From: Vescimonas sanitatis
Lineage (GTDB): Bacteria; Bacillota; Clostridia; Oscillospirales; Oscillospiraceae
Direction: 5' to 3'
Length of the DNA stretch: 64,000 nucleotides
Assembly: GCF_049060325.1 (NCBI RefSeq)
Contig: NZ_JBMGPW010000001.1
Coordinates: forward strand, 62,001-126,000
Positions 16,426 to 25,434 of this stretch are shown here, one piece after another. The notes under the pieces were generated by a model that was given only the letters and a program-made list of their open reading frames with translations, did not search any database and was not told the origin of the DNA. Made by a program: the position numbers and the translations under genes. How positions within the stretch are numbered: position 1 is the stretch's first letter; each line of letters starts with the position of its first letter.

Positions 16426-17168
16426 TTTATGTGACTGGCGATTGCCACGGAAACTTCCGGCGTTTCCAATCGGATTGTTTCCCGGAGCAAGCGAACATGA
16501 CGAAGGATGACACGGTCATCATCACCGGCGACTTCGGCGGCGTGTGGTTTGGTGACAGCCGCGACGATGAAACGCTGGATTGGCTGGAACGCCTGCCCTT
16601 CACGCTTGCCTTCGTCTGCGGCAACCATGAAAACTATGACGCGCTGGAACGATATCCCGTAGCGGAGTGGCACGGCGGCAAGGTACACCGCATTCGTCCT
16701 CATGTGCTGCACCTGATGCGCGGTCAGATCTTCGAGCTGGAAGGATACCGCTTCTTCACCATGGGCGGCGCAAAAAGCCACGACATCGAGGATGGGATTT
16801 TGGAGCCGGATGCCCCGGATTTTGAGCGAAGGCTCACGATGCTCCAGCGCAAACCAAGAGCGAGATACCGCATCAACCACATTTCCTAGTGGGCGCAGGA
16901 GCTGCCAACCGATGAGGAATACGCCGAGGCGCGGCGAAGCCTTGATGCGGTCGGCTGGCAGGTGGACTACATCATCACACACTGCGCCCCCACCAGCATT
17001 GCCCTCATGGAGACCCGTCACAACGAGGCAGATCGGCTCACGGACTTCCTGCAAGATGTACGGGAAAGAGCAGAATACCACTACTGGCTGTTCGGCCACT
17101 ATCATGACAACAAAGCCGTTGATGAAAAGCACATCCTGCTGTGGGAGCAGATCGTGCAGATCTGCTAA
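16422..17168 (+). pseudogene. metallophosphoesterase interrupted by one amber codon
   Basis: The frame encodes a calcineurin-like phosphoesterase: GDCHGN (6-11), GDFGG (36-40), GNHEN (67-71), then THCAPT and FGHYHDN in the second half. A TAG at 16887-16889 stops it after 155 residues, while the same frame stays open and conserved for 92 more codons to 17168. The position reads HIS-stop-WAQEL, where a Trp codon (TGG) is likely original, so one G-to-A change suffices. The short product lacks the C-terminal metal-binding His residues. It overlaps the recombinase stop (ATGA). Confidence 0.85.
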
Positions 17169-17381
17169 GATCTGGTGGAAAAGGCAGTAAAGGAAAGAGC
17201 GGTACAGCGCCGCTTTTTCCTTTGCGGCTTTGCAGCAGAGTAGAAAAACCGAGTAACGGCTTGCAAGTTGAGCGGATCTGTTGGAAAAGTAGAAGAATGC
17301 TTTCGATGCTTCCTTTTGATAGACTGTAGATCCGTGGCCTGATATACTGGAAGCAACAAAAGAACAGGAGCGAATAAAGAT

Positions 17382-17600
17382 ATGGATACGTTAATGGAAC
17401 TCAGCATTCAAGGAGACATCTTCTTTTTCTATGATATATTGTCAGAGGAAGAAAAGGAAACCGTTCGCAAGTGCATGAGGGCGAGGTATAAAGGCCATAT
17501 AGTAGGCGACCCTAAAATCGATGAATTTTTAGAAGAACTCGAGCGTGATCATGGCATTCGGTTGAAGAGGCTGCCGGTAACGAGCGTCATTGCGGTGTAA
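17382..17600 (+). CDS. small hypothetical protein
   Basis: The 72-residue, mostly charged protein (LSEEEKETVRKCMRARYKG, then DEFLEELERDHGIRLKRLP) has no membrane segment. A CAGGAG site lies eleven bases before the ATG; the Met codon at 17394 is an alternative. No family recognised. It stands alone between the phosphoesterase relic and a lipoprotein gene. Confidence 0.55.
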   Translation: MDTLMELSIQGDIFFFYDILSEEEKETVRKCMRARYKGHIVGDPKIDEFLEELERDHGIRLKRLPVTSVIAV

Positions 17601-17718
17601 GAGCAAAACCGCTTTCCTTCAAGTTCCTGTAGACTTTCTCTGCCGACGTGCTATCATACTAAATGCTTGGCTTAGGCAGTAAGACGAATATCTACAAGAT
17701 TTGCAGAAAGGTGACTCT

Positions 17719-18642
17719 ATGAAAAAACAAATTCAAGCCGCGGCGCTTGCGCTATGCACCCTTATGCTCTTTGCCGCGGCTACCGGCTGTGGCAAGCAGG
17801 AAAAACCGACCACAGAGCAGCCCGCGCTGGAGACGGTGGAATACTCCAACCTGACCGATGATGATTCCCGCAAACAGCTTTCACAGCTTCTCTCGGATGC
17901 GGGAATCGAAGAATTCCGCATCACCGCTCTGATGGATCGGGTGGAACAGTTTAACGCCAGTGTCAAGAGCGAGTGGCTGACCGATGGCTTCGAGAGCGCC
18001 GCGCCGACCGACACCAAGTATGATCCCTATGAGATGCAGGATGAATGGACGGCGGCAAACGGCAGCTTTCCCGGTTATAACTGCCGCATTACAGCATTTG
18101 GCCTGTTCAGCGAATTCATCACAGCAGGAGCCGACCAGCCGGAGGTACAGGGCGAGGATTCCCTCTTTACTGATCTGGAAACCATTTCCGCCGATCCTGA
18201 CGCGCTCTGCGGGGACAGCACCGCCAAATTCTGTGCGCTGTTCGCACCGGTGAATGCCGTGGACAGCACGGAGGTCGAAGCACAGGTCAAAGCGCTTCAG
18301 GAGGGCTGGGCAGCCCGTGGTATCACATTTACAGACAGCAAAACAAGCATGATCTCGGTCATCTTCCACGATAAATTCTCGGACGAGGACAACACGCTGT
18401 TCGTTGGTCATGTCGGCGTGCTGCTGCCTGCGGAGGACGGTTCACTGTACTTCATCGAAAAGGTGGCGTTCCAGGAACCATACCGTTTAGTGAAGCTCCA
18501 AAACCGCACGGAATTGAGCGACTACCTGATGGAGAAATACGATACTTCCTGGGGCCAGGATACGACGCGCCCCTTCATCATGGAGAACGATACGCTGATG
18601 GACGGATACCGACCGAACCCTCTGGAGGCAACAAATCCTTAA
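17719..18642 (+). CDS. lipoprotein, DUF4300-like
   Basis: The 307-residue protein begins with a lipoprotein signal peptide (MKKQ, hydrophobic stretch, lipobox ATGC with the lipid-bearing Cys near residue 25), so it is anchored to the outer face of the membrane. The mature part (EYSNLTDDDSRKQLSQLL onwards) resembles DUF4300 proteins, which have no known role. ATG at 17719 is preferred over an upstream start because AGAAAGGTG lies ahead of it. A terminator follows. Confidence 0.8.
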   Translation: MKKQIQAAALALCTLMLFAAATGCGKQEKPTTEQPALETVEYSNLTDDDSRKQLSQLLSDAGIEEFRITALMDRVEQFNASVKSEWLTDGFESAAPTDTKYDPYEMQDEWTAANGSFPGYNCRITAFGLFSEFITAGADQPEVQGEDSLFTDLETISADPDALCGDSTAKFCALFAPVNAVDSTEVEAQVKALQEGWAARGITFTDSKTSMISVIFHDKFSDEDNTLFVGHVGVLLPAEDGSLYFIEKVAFQEPYRLVKLQNRTELSDYLMEKYDTSWGQDTTRPFIMENDTLMDGYRPNPLEATNP

Positions 18643-18651
18643 AATTGAAAC

Positions 18652-18689
18652 AGCAGCGGGATGGCATTGTCATTCCGCTGCTTCTATTT
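18652..18689 (+). terminator. rho-independent terminator
   Basis: AGCAGCGGGATG (18652-18663) pairs with CATTCCGCTGCT (18671-18682), followed by TCTATTTT. Confidence 0.75.
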
Positions 18690-18727
18690 TACAGAAAAGG
18701 CGCACCGCGCCGGAAAGGAGAAAGCCC

Positions 18728-19669
18728 ATGAATATCCGTAAACCCACAGACTACAGCACCATGTTTTCTGAATTGGACAAGCTTATGACAGCACAGCCTT
18801 CACAGATGGAATTGTACTGCGAAATTGGCCGGCTGGTCAGCGGCAGGAGCGAAAAAGGCGCGGCTGTCGCGGCGTCGGAATACCTGCAAGCGGCCTATCC
18901 TGCGACCGAGGGCTTTTCTCCCCGCAATGTGCGCCGGATGCGCGCGTTTTACGCAGCCTACGAGGAATCCCCTGAAATCATGCGGCTGGCGATGTACCTC
19001 GGCTGGACGCGGAATGTGGCGATTTTAGAGAGGTGCGGCAGCAACGAGGAACGGACGTGGTACATCCGAGCCGTGCTGCACTTCGGCTGGAAGAAAGCAA
19101 AACTGCTGGCCGCCATAGAATCTCAGGCGTGGCAGCATTCTTCTCTCGACGAACAGGCGTTTTCCTGCTATACTGGTGAAAAAGAAGCAACGCGGGAGAG
19201 CAAATGCAATGAAAAAGATACTCTTTGTGTGTCATGGAAATATCTGCCGCAGCCCAATGGCGGAATTCGTGATGAAGGACTTGGTCAAAAAAGCTGGGCT
19301 GACGTCACAGTTCCATATCGAATCGGCAGCCACCAGCCGGGAGGAGATCGGCAACCCGGTCTATCCTCCGGCGCGGCGCAAGCTGGCGGAGCATGGGATC
19401 TCCTGCGACGGTCACGTAGCACGGCAGCTCACCAATGCCGATTACGAGAAGTACGACCTGCTGATCGGCATGGACAGAGCCAACCTCCGGGATATGCACC
19501 GTATCTGCGGCGGCGATTTCTCTGGCAAGCTGCACCTCCTGATGGACTACACCGACCATCCCCACGATGTTGCCGACCCGTGGTACACCGAAGACTTCGA
19601 ATCGACTTGGCAAGATGTGCTGGCGGGGTGTCAGGGCTTGCTGAGAGAATTATTGCAGGAGCGAGGTGA
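18728..19669 (+). CDS. DUF1016 N-terminal-type protein whose frame overruns the next gene
   Basis: Residues 1 to about 155 match the N-terminal domain type of DUF1016 proteins: MELYCEIGRLVSGR, GFSPRNVRRMRAFYAAYEES, and WYIRAVLHFGW. Beyond about 19200 the frame stays open to 19669 but lies out of frame over the phosphatase gene, and the residues there look like a shadow (Pro, Arg and Gln rich). The family member probably once ended near 19200 and lost its stop. GGAAAGGAG precedes the ATG. Confidence 0.65.
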   Translation: MNIRKPTDYSTMFSELDKLMTAQPSQMELYCEIGRLVSGRSEKGAAVAASEYLQAAYPATEGFSPRNVRRMRAFYAAYEESPEIMRLAMYLGWTRNVAILERCGSNEERTWYIRAVLHFGWKKAKLLAAIESQAWQHSSLDEQAFSCYTGEKEATRESKCNEKDTLCVSWKYLPQPNGGIRDEGLGQKSWADVTVPYRIGSHQPGGDRQPGLSSGAAQAGGAWDLLRRSRSTAAHQCRLREVRPADRHGQSQPPGYAPYLRRRFLWQAAPPDGLHRPSPRCCRPVVHRRLRIDLARCAGGVSGLAERIIAGAR

Positions 19670-19682
19670 ACAGAATGGATAA
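19209..19682 (+). CDS. low-molecular-weight protein-tyrosine phosphatase
   Basis: The 157-residue protein is a compact cytoplasmic phosphatase with the CX5R loop at residues 8-15 (VCHGNICRS; nucleophile Cys8, Arg14) and the DPW general-acid motif (about 124-126). In bacteria such enzymes act on phosphotyrosine or phosphoarginine proteins. The ATG at 19209 begins the usual MKKILFVCHGN. It lies between two DUF1016-type genes and overlaps the next start by eight bases, an arrangement suggesting a functional unit. Confidence 0.9.
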   Translation: MKKILFVCHGNICRSPMAEFVMKDLVKKAGLTSQFHIESAATSREEIGNPVYPPARRKLAEHGISCDGHVARQLTNADYEKYDLLIGMDRANLRDMHRICGGDFSGKLHLLMDYTDHPHDVADPWYTEDFESTWQDVLAGCQGLLRELLQERGEQNG

Positions 19683-20694
19683 CGAACTTCAAACGAACTA
19701 TACAACAGAGCAGACCTATCATTCAATCCGCCATTCCATTGTGTCTGCACAGCGCAGTTTGAGTGTGGCAGTAAACTCCGCAATGGTGACGGCCTATTGG
19801 GAAATCGGCGAGCAGATTTGCAAAGCTTGCGGAGAAAATGACCGCGCAGGATATGGCAAAAAGCTGCTGCAGTACCTGTCCGCACATCTGACAGCGGAAT
19901 TTGGGAAAGGATTTGACGAGTCAAATTTGCGAAAAATGCGTCAGTTCTACTGCGCATATCCAATTCGAGACACACTGTGTCCTGAATTGAGCTGGTCGCA
20001 CTACCGACTACTGATGCGGGTTCCCAATGAGAAAGAGAGAGCCTTCTATGCGGAAGAATGCGCGAAGTCCGCATGGAGCGTCCGGCAGCTTGAACGGCAG
20101 ATCCACACGATGTACTATCAGCGCATCTTGGCAAGCCAGGATAAATCACTTGTTGCTGCTGAGATACAAACAACGGAGCCAAAACCGGAATATGAAAAAA
20201 TCATCAAAGACCCCTATGTAATGGAGTTCCTGCAAATCCAACCGGATACGCATGTGTATGAGGGAGAATTGGAGCAGGCATTGATTGATCACCTGCAACA
20301 CTTCCTGCTGGAGCTGGGACGAGGCTTCTCCTTCGTAGCCCGACAGAAGAAGTTTACGCTGGATGGTCAGAACTTTTTCATTGACCTTGTGTTTTACAAT
20401 TATATCCTCAAGTGCTTTGTGCTAATCGATCTGAAGATGGGTCAGCTTACGCATCAGGATCTCGGTCAGATGCAGATGTATGTCAACTACTACACTCGTG
20501 AGTTGATGAACGAAGGGGACACACCGCCGATTGGCATTGTCCTCTGCGCCGATAAAAGTGATGCTGTTGTGAAGTACACTTTGCCAGAGGATAATCACCA
20601 GATTTTCGCATCCAAATATTTCACCTATCTGCCGACAGAAGAAGAACTGAAGCGAGAATTGCGGCTGGATGAGTTCCAAAAGCTGGACGAGTAA
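19675..20694 (+). CDS. DUF1016 / YhcG-type PD-(D/E)XK nuclease
   Basis: The 339-residue protein has the DUF1016 N-terminal domain (residues about 10-150: YWEIGEQI, GFDESNLRKMRQFY, LSWSHYRLLMRV) and a C-terminal PD-(D/E)XK nuclease fold with FFIDLVFYN and CFVLIDLKMG (about 235-260). ATG at 19675 follows GCGAGGTG and overlaps the phosphatase gene. YhcG-type proteins occur with restriction and mobile loci. It is the last clear accessory gene. Confidence 0.88.
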   Translation: MDNELQTNYTTEQTYHSIRHSIVSAQRSLSVAVNSAMVTAYWEIGEQICKACGENDRAGYGKKLLQYLSAHLTAEFGKGFDESNLRKMRQFYCAYPIRDTLCPELSWSHYRLLMRVPNEKERAFYAEECAKSAWSVRQLERQIHTMYYQRILASQDKSLVAAEIQTTEPKPEYEKIIKDPYVMEFLQIQPDTHVYEGELEQALIDHLQHFLLELGRGFSFVARQKKFTLDGQNFFIDLVFYNYILKCFVLIDLKMGQLTHQDLGQMQMYVNYYTRELMNEGDTPPIGIVLCADKSDAVVKYTLPEDNHQIFASKYFTYLPTEEELKRELRLDEFQKLDE

Positions 20695-21208
20695 TACTTG
20701 TGTTAAATTCGGACGGGGGTTCGAATTGTGTCAGTAGTACTTCAAAAAAATTGCGAGTATTTTTTGTTGGAAATTTGCAAGCCGTTGCAGTGCAAGGCTT
20801 CCAAGGCGAAAATATCCGAATTGAAGCCACCTGACATGATCTGAAGGACTCATCTGTCAGCAGGTTTTCCGCTTTCCCACCAAGGTCGGCGACGACAGAA
20901 TGAAAATGCAGATCGTGAAGAGCGAGTGGAACGAAACGGTACGGTACGGTGAGATAAGAATGGCCTCAAGTACATCGGTGTCTCCGGCTGACCGAAGCGT
21001 ATGTTGTCGATAGGCAGCCGACAGGAAAACGTGAAACCAACGTATCGTTTGAGGTGGGTTTGACGATAACTGGACCGGTGGTTGCAAACAGCGGGGGCGG
21101 ATGGTATACTCTGTGTCAGAGCGCAGCCCGCACTATGGGAACTGTATCCGATCATAGTCTCACGGTGTTTAGCGGCGGTGCCTGCCTGTATGTGAAGATG
21201 AAAGGACG
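20695..21208 (+). other. 514-base junction between accessory and core DNA
   Basis: No gene with a start and family resemblance is seen; short frames are broken on both strands. The right end carries the promoter of the DNA-repair pair. A repeat marking an attachment site could not be recognised within the window. Confidence 0.5.
21082..21110 (+). promoter_or_regulatory. promoter of the alkylation-repair pair
   Basis: TTGCAA (21082-21087), 17 bases, TATACT (21105-21110), about 100 bases before the first gene. Confidence 0.6.
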
Positions 21209-21871
21209 GTGACAGTGGTGTATTTCGAATACGGGGAAACAGAGCTTTCTTATCTGCGGCAGAAAGACAGGCGGCTTGGTGAAGTCATTGACCGTATTGG
21301 ATATATCGACCGTGCCGTGGATACGGACTTGTTCTCTGCCATTGTCCATCATATCATCGGCCAGCAGATATCGACTAAGGCGCAGGCGACCATCTGGCAG
21401 CGGATGCGGGATGCGCTGGGTGAGGTGAACGCGGAGAGCATCCTTGCGGCGGGAGTCCCTGAACTGCAAGCCCTGGGTATGACCTTCCGTAAGGCGGAAT
21501 ACATCACAGATCTGGCGCAAAAGGCCCGGGACGGTGCGTTTGATCTGGACGGCATATGGCAGAAAACGGACGGGGAGGCGATCCGCGAACTGAGCAGTCT
21601 GAAGGGTGTTGGCATCTGGACGGCGGAGATGATCCTGCTGTTCTGTATGCAGCGGCCCGATGTGTTTAGTTACGACGATCTGGCTATTCAGCGCGGACTG
21701 CGGATGCTCTATCACCACCGCAGCATTGACCGTAAGCGGTTTGAGATGTACCGCCGTCGGTTTAGCCCGTATGGCAGCGTGGCGAGCCTGTATCTGTGGG
21801 CGGTGGCCGGTGGAGCGATACCGGAGTTGAAAGATCATAAGCCGAAAAAAAGAATGGAGGGAAAGAGATGA
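21209..21871 (+). CDS. DNA-3-methyladenine glycosylase, AlkA-like (HhH-GPD)
   Basis: The 220-residue protein removes alkylated bases. It has the helix-hairpin-helix (LKGVGIWTAEMILLF, 131-145) and the catalytic Asp of YDDLAIQRG (Asp156/157), the HhH-GPD signature. It lacks the extra N-terminal domain of E. coli AlkA. The start is uncertain: GTG at 21209, 21215 or 21218; the second has the best spacing from AAAGGA. It overlaps ogt by ATGA, forming a two-gene base-alkylation repair operon. Confidence 0.88.
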   Translation: MTVVYFEYGETELSYLRQKDRRLGEVIDRIGYIDRAVDTDLFSAIVHHIIGQQISTKAQATIWQRMRDALGEVNAESILAAGVPELQALGMTFRKAEYITDLAQKARDGAFDLDGIWQKTDGEAIRELSSLKGVGIWTAEMILLFCMQRPDVFSYDDLAIQRGLRMLYHHRSIDRKRFEMYRRRFSPYGSVASLYLWAVAGGAIPELKDHKPKKRMEGKR

Positions 21872-22401
21872 TCTGGACATCCGAGTATATGTCGCCGCTG
21901 GGTACGATCACGCTGGCCTGCGACGATGAGGCGCTCGTTGGTCTGTGGTTCAACGGGCAGAGGTATTTTGGTAGCGTTCTGCCAGAAGTGACTGCACAAA
22001 GGGAACACCCGCTGTTTGCAGAGGCCGGTCACTGGCTGGATATCTATTTTTCCGGTAAGGAACCGGGGTTTCTGCCGCCGCTGCGCTATGATACCACACC
22101 GTTCCGTAAGCGTATCTGTGACATCATGCTGACGATACCGTATGGAAAGACCATGACCTACGGAGAGATCGCCGCTGAAGCGGCTCGCCAGCAGGGGCTG
22201 GCCAAAATGTCCGCGCAGGCGGTAGGCGGCGCGGTGGGGCATAACCCGATCTCTCTCATGATCCCGTGCCACCGCGTGGTGGGTACAAACGGCAGCCTTA
22301 CCGGCTATGGCGGTGGCATCCAAAGGAAAAAAGCATTGCTGGAGCTGGAGCGTGCCGATATGCATGGCTTGTTCGTACCGAAGAAGGGGACCGCGCTTTG
22401 A
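21868..22401 (+). CDS. ogt: methylated-DNA--protein-cysteine methyltransferase
   Basis: The 177-residue suicide enzyme transfers the methyl group from O6-methylguanine to its own cysteine. The PCHRV motif is intact with acceptor Cys134, preceded by the DNA-binding wing (YGEIAAEAARQQG, AVGGAVGHNP). It is a single-domain Ogt without the AraC-like Ada part. It is coupled to the upstream glycosylase and followed by a strong terminator. Confidence 0.95.
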   Translation: MIWTSEYMSPLGTITLACDDEALVGLWFNGQRYFGSVLPEVTAQREHPLFAEAGHWLDIYFSGKEPGFLPPLRYDTTPFRKRICDIMLTIPYGKTMTYGEIAAEAARQQGLAKMSAQAVGGAVGHNPISLMIPCHRVVGTNGSLTGYGGGIQRKKALLELERADMHGLFVPKKGTAL

Positions 22402-22437
22402 TCGGGTCTCGCTTCCTGTGAGGCCTGAGAATATACG

Positions 22438-22472
22438 CACGTCCGGCCTGACTGGGCCGGACGTGTGTTTTT
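22438..22472 (+). terminator. rho-independent terminator
   Basis: CACGTCCGGCC (22438-22448) pairs with GGCCGGACGTG (22455-22465), followed by TGTTTTTG and another T run. It ends the alkA-ogt transcript. Confidence 0.9.
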
Positions 22473-22527
22473 GTTTTTTCTGCGGCGGTATTTGGCAAAA
22501 AAAGGTGAGAAAAGAGCAGACAGCGTC

Positions 22528-22662
22528 TTGAAGACAGGCGGCGGGACTGCCATCATGATCGACGCCGGCTATAACTACGAACGGCTGGCGGAGAAGATGG
22601 CATGGCCGGGTATTGCACCGCAGTCCATTCGGCACATTCTCATTACCCATCAGGATACTGAC
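22528..22662 (+). pseudogene. metallo-beta-lactamase-fold hydrolase fragment
   Basis: About 45 residues match the start of an MBL-fold hydrolase: TAIMIDAGYNYERLAEKM, then HILITHQDTD, the beginning of the HxHxDH metal motif. The N-terminal strand and everything after this motif, including the remaining metal ligands, are missing. It has no ribosome site. A relic next to the ogt terminator. Confidence 0.7.
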
Positions 22663-22787
22663 TGGAAAACAAGCCGTTTTCGCCGTTGCCGGAAACGCTG
22701 CAAAGGCATACGCGGCTCAGCCGTGACCCTCGGCAGCGATCATGTGCAGTGCGTTCTCCAGTGCGCCGATAACGGCGGAGGTATGGC

Positions 22788-23567
22788 TCACAAAAGCTCC
22801 TCCGTTTTTCGATAGCCCAGCGCAGTGGAGATCATGGACGCGGTGGCGCAGACCTGCTCCACCGCCGCAAGGAATTCATCGGAACGGGTGCTGCGGAACA
22901 TACCGATCACGCCAACGGTGTATCGTGCTTTGCCCTCCACGGTATAGACCGGTGCGGAAATGGAGCGCAGGCCGATCTTGTATTCGCCGTTTTCAATGGC
23001 GTAGCCGTCGGTACGGCACAGATCGATCTCCTGCATCAGCGCGGTCAGATCGGTGATGGTGTGCGGGGTGAACTGGGTCATATGCTGCGCGCGCAGCAGC
23101 GCCTCGGCACTGGTGCGGGACATATGTGCCAGAAAGACCTTGCCCTGCGACGTACAGTAGATTGGCAGCCGGGAACCTATATCCGACACGACGCGCAGAT
23201 TGTCCCGGGTCTCCACCTGATCCAGCGTGATCACGCTGCCGCCCTCACACACCGAGAGCATAACGGACGCCCCGGTCCGCTGGCACAGGTGCTCCATATA
23301 GGGGCGGGCCACCAGTGAGATGTCCCAGGACCGCTCCACTTGCCGCCCATATTCGAACAGCCGCAGGCCCAGCGTGTATTTTCCGTCCGGCGTCTGCGCT
23401 GCCACGTCATAGGCCCGCATGGTGGTCAGCAGGCCGAATACGGTGCTCTTTGGGTATCCGCACCGGGTGGCCAGTTCCTTCAGCGACAGCGGACTTTCGG
23501 CCTGACTCAGAATTTGCAGGACCTCCATGGCCTTCGCCACGGATAATATGATATTTCCGTCCATCAT
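22788..23567 (-). CDS. IclR family transcriptional regulator
   Basis: The 259-residue protein has the IclR winged helix at about 8-70 (LSLKELATRCGYPKSTVFGLL) and the IclR ligand domain from about 85 on (YCTSQGKVFLAHMS, RTDGYAIENGEYKIGLRSI). IclR proteins sense small organic acids or aromatics. GGGAGGTG precedes the ATG. It is divergent from the spermidine-synthase-like gene, which it might control; no operator is obvious. Confidence 0.92.
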   Translation of the reverse strand: MMDGNIILSVAKAMEVLQILSQAESPLSLKELATRCGYPKSTVFGLLTTMRAYDVAAQTPDGKYTLGLRLFEYGRQVERSWDISLVARPYMEHLCQRTGASVMLSVCEGGSVITLDQVETRDNLRVVSDIGSRLPIYCTSQGKVFLAHMSRTSAEALLRAQHMTQFTPHTITDLTALMQEIDLCRTDGYAIENGEYKIGLRSISAPVYTVEGKARYTVGVIGMFRSTRSDEFLAAVEQVCATASMISTALGYRKTEELL

Positions 23568-23657
23568 GGTGCCGCACCTCCCGTTGCTATCAGCATACCG
23601 GCTTCGTTATTCTCTGTCAAGAACGATCTGAGAAAGCTGACACAAAGTAAGAGAAAA

Positions 23658-23679
23658 CCTCCGGAAACGGAGGCTTTTT
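23658..23679 (+). terminator. short terminator hairpin in a divergent intergenic region
   Basis: CCTCCG (23658-23663), GAAA tetraloop, CGGAGG (23668-23673), then CTTTTTC. It faces plus-strand transcription although both flanking genes start here and diverge, so it would stop a transcript antisense to the IclR gene or end a short RNA. Confidence 0.6.
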
Positions 23680-23726
23680 CTGCGCAGTTGAAGAACAGCG
23701 GGAAGGCCATGAAAACAGAGAGGTAC

Positions 23727-23755
23727 TTGCGGAAACGGTCATGCTACGCTATAAT
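23727..23755 (+). promoter_or_regulatory. promoter of the spermidine-synthase-like gene
   Basis: TTGCGG (23727-23732), 17 bases, TATAAT (23750-23755). Confidence 0.65.
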
Positions 23756-23826
23756 ACAAGGCGATCCAAGGAGAACCATTTGTAGTTTCCGGGGTGGACA
23801 GAAGCCTATAAGGAGGACCTTGTACC

Positions 23827-25425
23827 ATGGAGAAAAAGCTGACTCATAGTAAGTGGTTTTTATACCTGACAGAGTTTTTCGCGGGAATGTCCGTCATGGC
23901 GGTGGAGTTAGGCGCCAGCCGTCTGATGGCGCCGTACTTCAGCTCATCTCAAATCGTTTGGACGGTCATTATCGGCGTTATAATGATCGCCATGGCTGTG
24001 GGCAACATCTGGGGCGGACGGATGGCTGACAAGAGCAAGTCGCCGGACCGACTCTATGGCCGGGTCATCATCGCCGCGATCTGGATCGCGTTGATACCCT
24101 TTGCGGGCCGATGGATGATCGCCGGGATATCCTTCCTGCTGGCCACGTTCGTAACGAAGAACTTTCTGGTCTGGGCGGCGCTGGCAGCCTGCCTGGTGAT
24201 CTTCGCCTTCCCCTGTGTGCTGCTGGGCACCGTAACACCGTCCCTGACCAAGTTCACCGTGGACAATTTGGATGACACCGGCAGGACCGTGGGGCAGCTG
24301 AATGCGCTGAACACCATCGGCAGCATCATCGGCACCTTTGTGCCCACGTTCCTGACCATCCCGGCGGTGGGTACGGCGGCCACATTCCTGATCTTTGCGG
24401 GTGTGCTGGCCGCTATCGGTATTGTCTACTTCACTTTTGAACGGAAGAAGACGGTCGCCGGTATTATTGCGGTGGTGTTGGTGGCGGGGTTGTGCTTTGC
24501 GCTGCCCACCTACAGCTTCGCATTCTGGGAGAGCGACCTGGCCCTGGAGGACGAGTCCATCTACAACTACCTCCAGGTCAAGGATGATGACCACACCACC
24601 ACGCTCTCCACCAATGTGCTCTTCGGTGTACAGTCGGTGCAGAACAAGGACGGTAAGCTCACCGGAATGTACTACGACTACGCGCTGGCAGCCCCCTGTA
24701 TGGCGGGTATGGACGGTACCGATAACACAGGCCGCAGCGCCATGATCTTGGGCATGGGGTCCGGCACCTACGCCGGATACTGCGTCCGCTATTTCCCGGG
24801 CATGACCGTGCAGGGCGCGGAGATCGACGGCAAGATCGCCGATATCGCCCGCACCTATTTTGGCCTGCCGGAGGAGGTGGAGGTGGCTGTAGCCGATGGC
24901 CGGGCCTACCTGACCGCGTCGGAGAAAAAGTTTGATGTGATTATGGTGGATGCCTATCAGGACATCACCATTCCGTTTCAGCTGTCCAGCCGGGAGTTCT
25001 TCGCGGCGGTGGCGGAGCATCTGAAGCCGGAGGGCGTCATGGTGGTGAACCTGAACATGACCTCCCGGGAGGATGGCTCCATCAACCAGTACCTCTGTGA
25101 TACGATGGCCAGCGTGTTCGCGTACACCTATCTGGCCGATGTGCCCGGAAACACCAATACGGAGGTGTTCTGCACCAACGCGCCCGGCCTGCCAGAGCGC
25201 TTTGCAGCCAGCCGCGCAGCGCTGACCGACGGAGACTACGCCGCCATGATGGCGGAGGTGGCCGCCGATCTGACGGTCTACACCGGTGGGGACTGCCTTC
25301 TGACGGACGACAGGGCGCCGGTGGAGGTGCTGGGTATGCGTGTGCTGGATGAGCTGATCGCCGGAGAACTGGACTATTACCGGGAGAATTTCAGCCTGCA
25401 GGAGATACTGGGAATGCTGGGCTGA
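23827..25425 (+). CDS. membrane-fused spermidine synthase-like protein
   Basis: The 532-residue protein has about seven N-terminal membrane helices (residues 10-235) and a C-terminal methyltransferase-fold domain of the spermidine synthase type: the cofactor loop LGMGSGTYAG (about 306-315), the acidic residue of GAEID, and VDAYQD (about 374-379). Fused proteins of this family are common in Clostridia and may transfer aminopropyl groups at the membrane; the substrate is unknown. AAGGAGG precedes the ATG. Family strong, activity inferred. Confidence 0.85.
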   Translation: MEKKLTHSKWFLYLTEFFAGMSVMAVELGASRLMAPYFSSSQIVWTVIIGVIMIAMAVGNIWGGRMADKSKSPDRLYGRVIIAAIWIALIPFAGRWMIAGISFLLATFVTKNFLVWAALAACLVIFAFPCVLLGTVTPSLTKFTVDNLDDTGRTVGQLNALNTIGSIIGTFVPTFLTIPAVGTAATFLIFAGVLAAIGIVYFTFERKKTVAGIIAVVLVAGLCFALPTYSFAFWESDLALEDESIYNYLQVKDDDHTTTLSTNVLFGVQSVQNKDGKLTGMYYDYALAAPCMAGMDGTDNTGRSAMILGMGSGTYAGYCVRYFPGMTVQGAEIDGKIADIARTYFGLPEEVEVAVADGRAYLTASEKKFDVIMVDAYQDITIPFQLSSREFFAAVAEHLKPEGVMVVNLNMTSREDGSINQYLCDTMASVFAYTYLADVPGNTNTEVFCTNAPGLPERFAASRAALTDGDYAAMMAEVAADLTVYTGGDCLLTDDRAPVEVLGMRVLDELIAGELDYYRENFSLQEILGMLG

Positions 25426-25434
25426 CGGCGGCGC

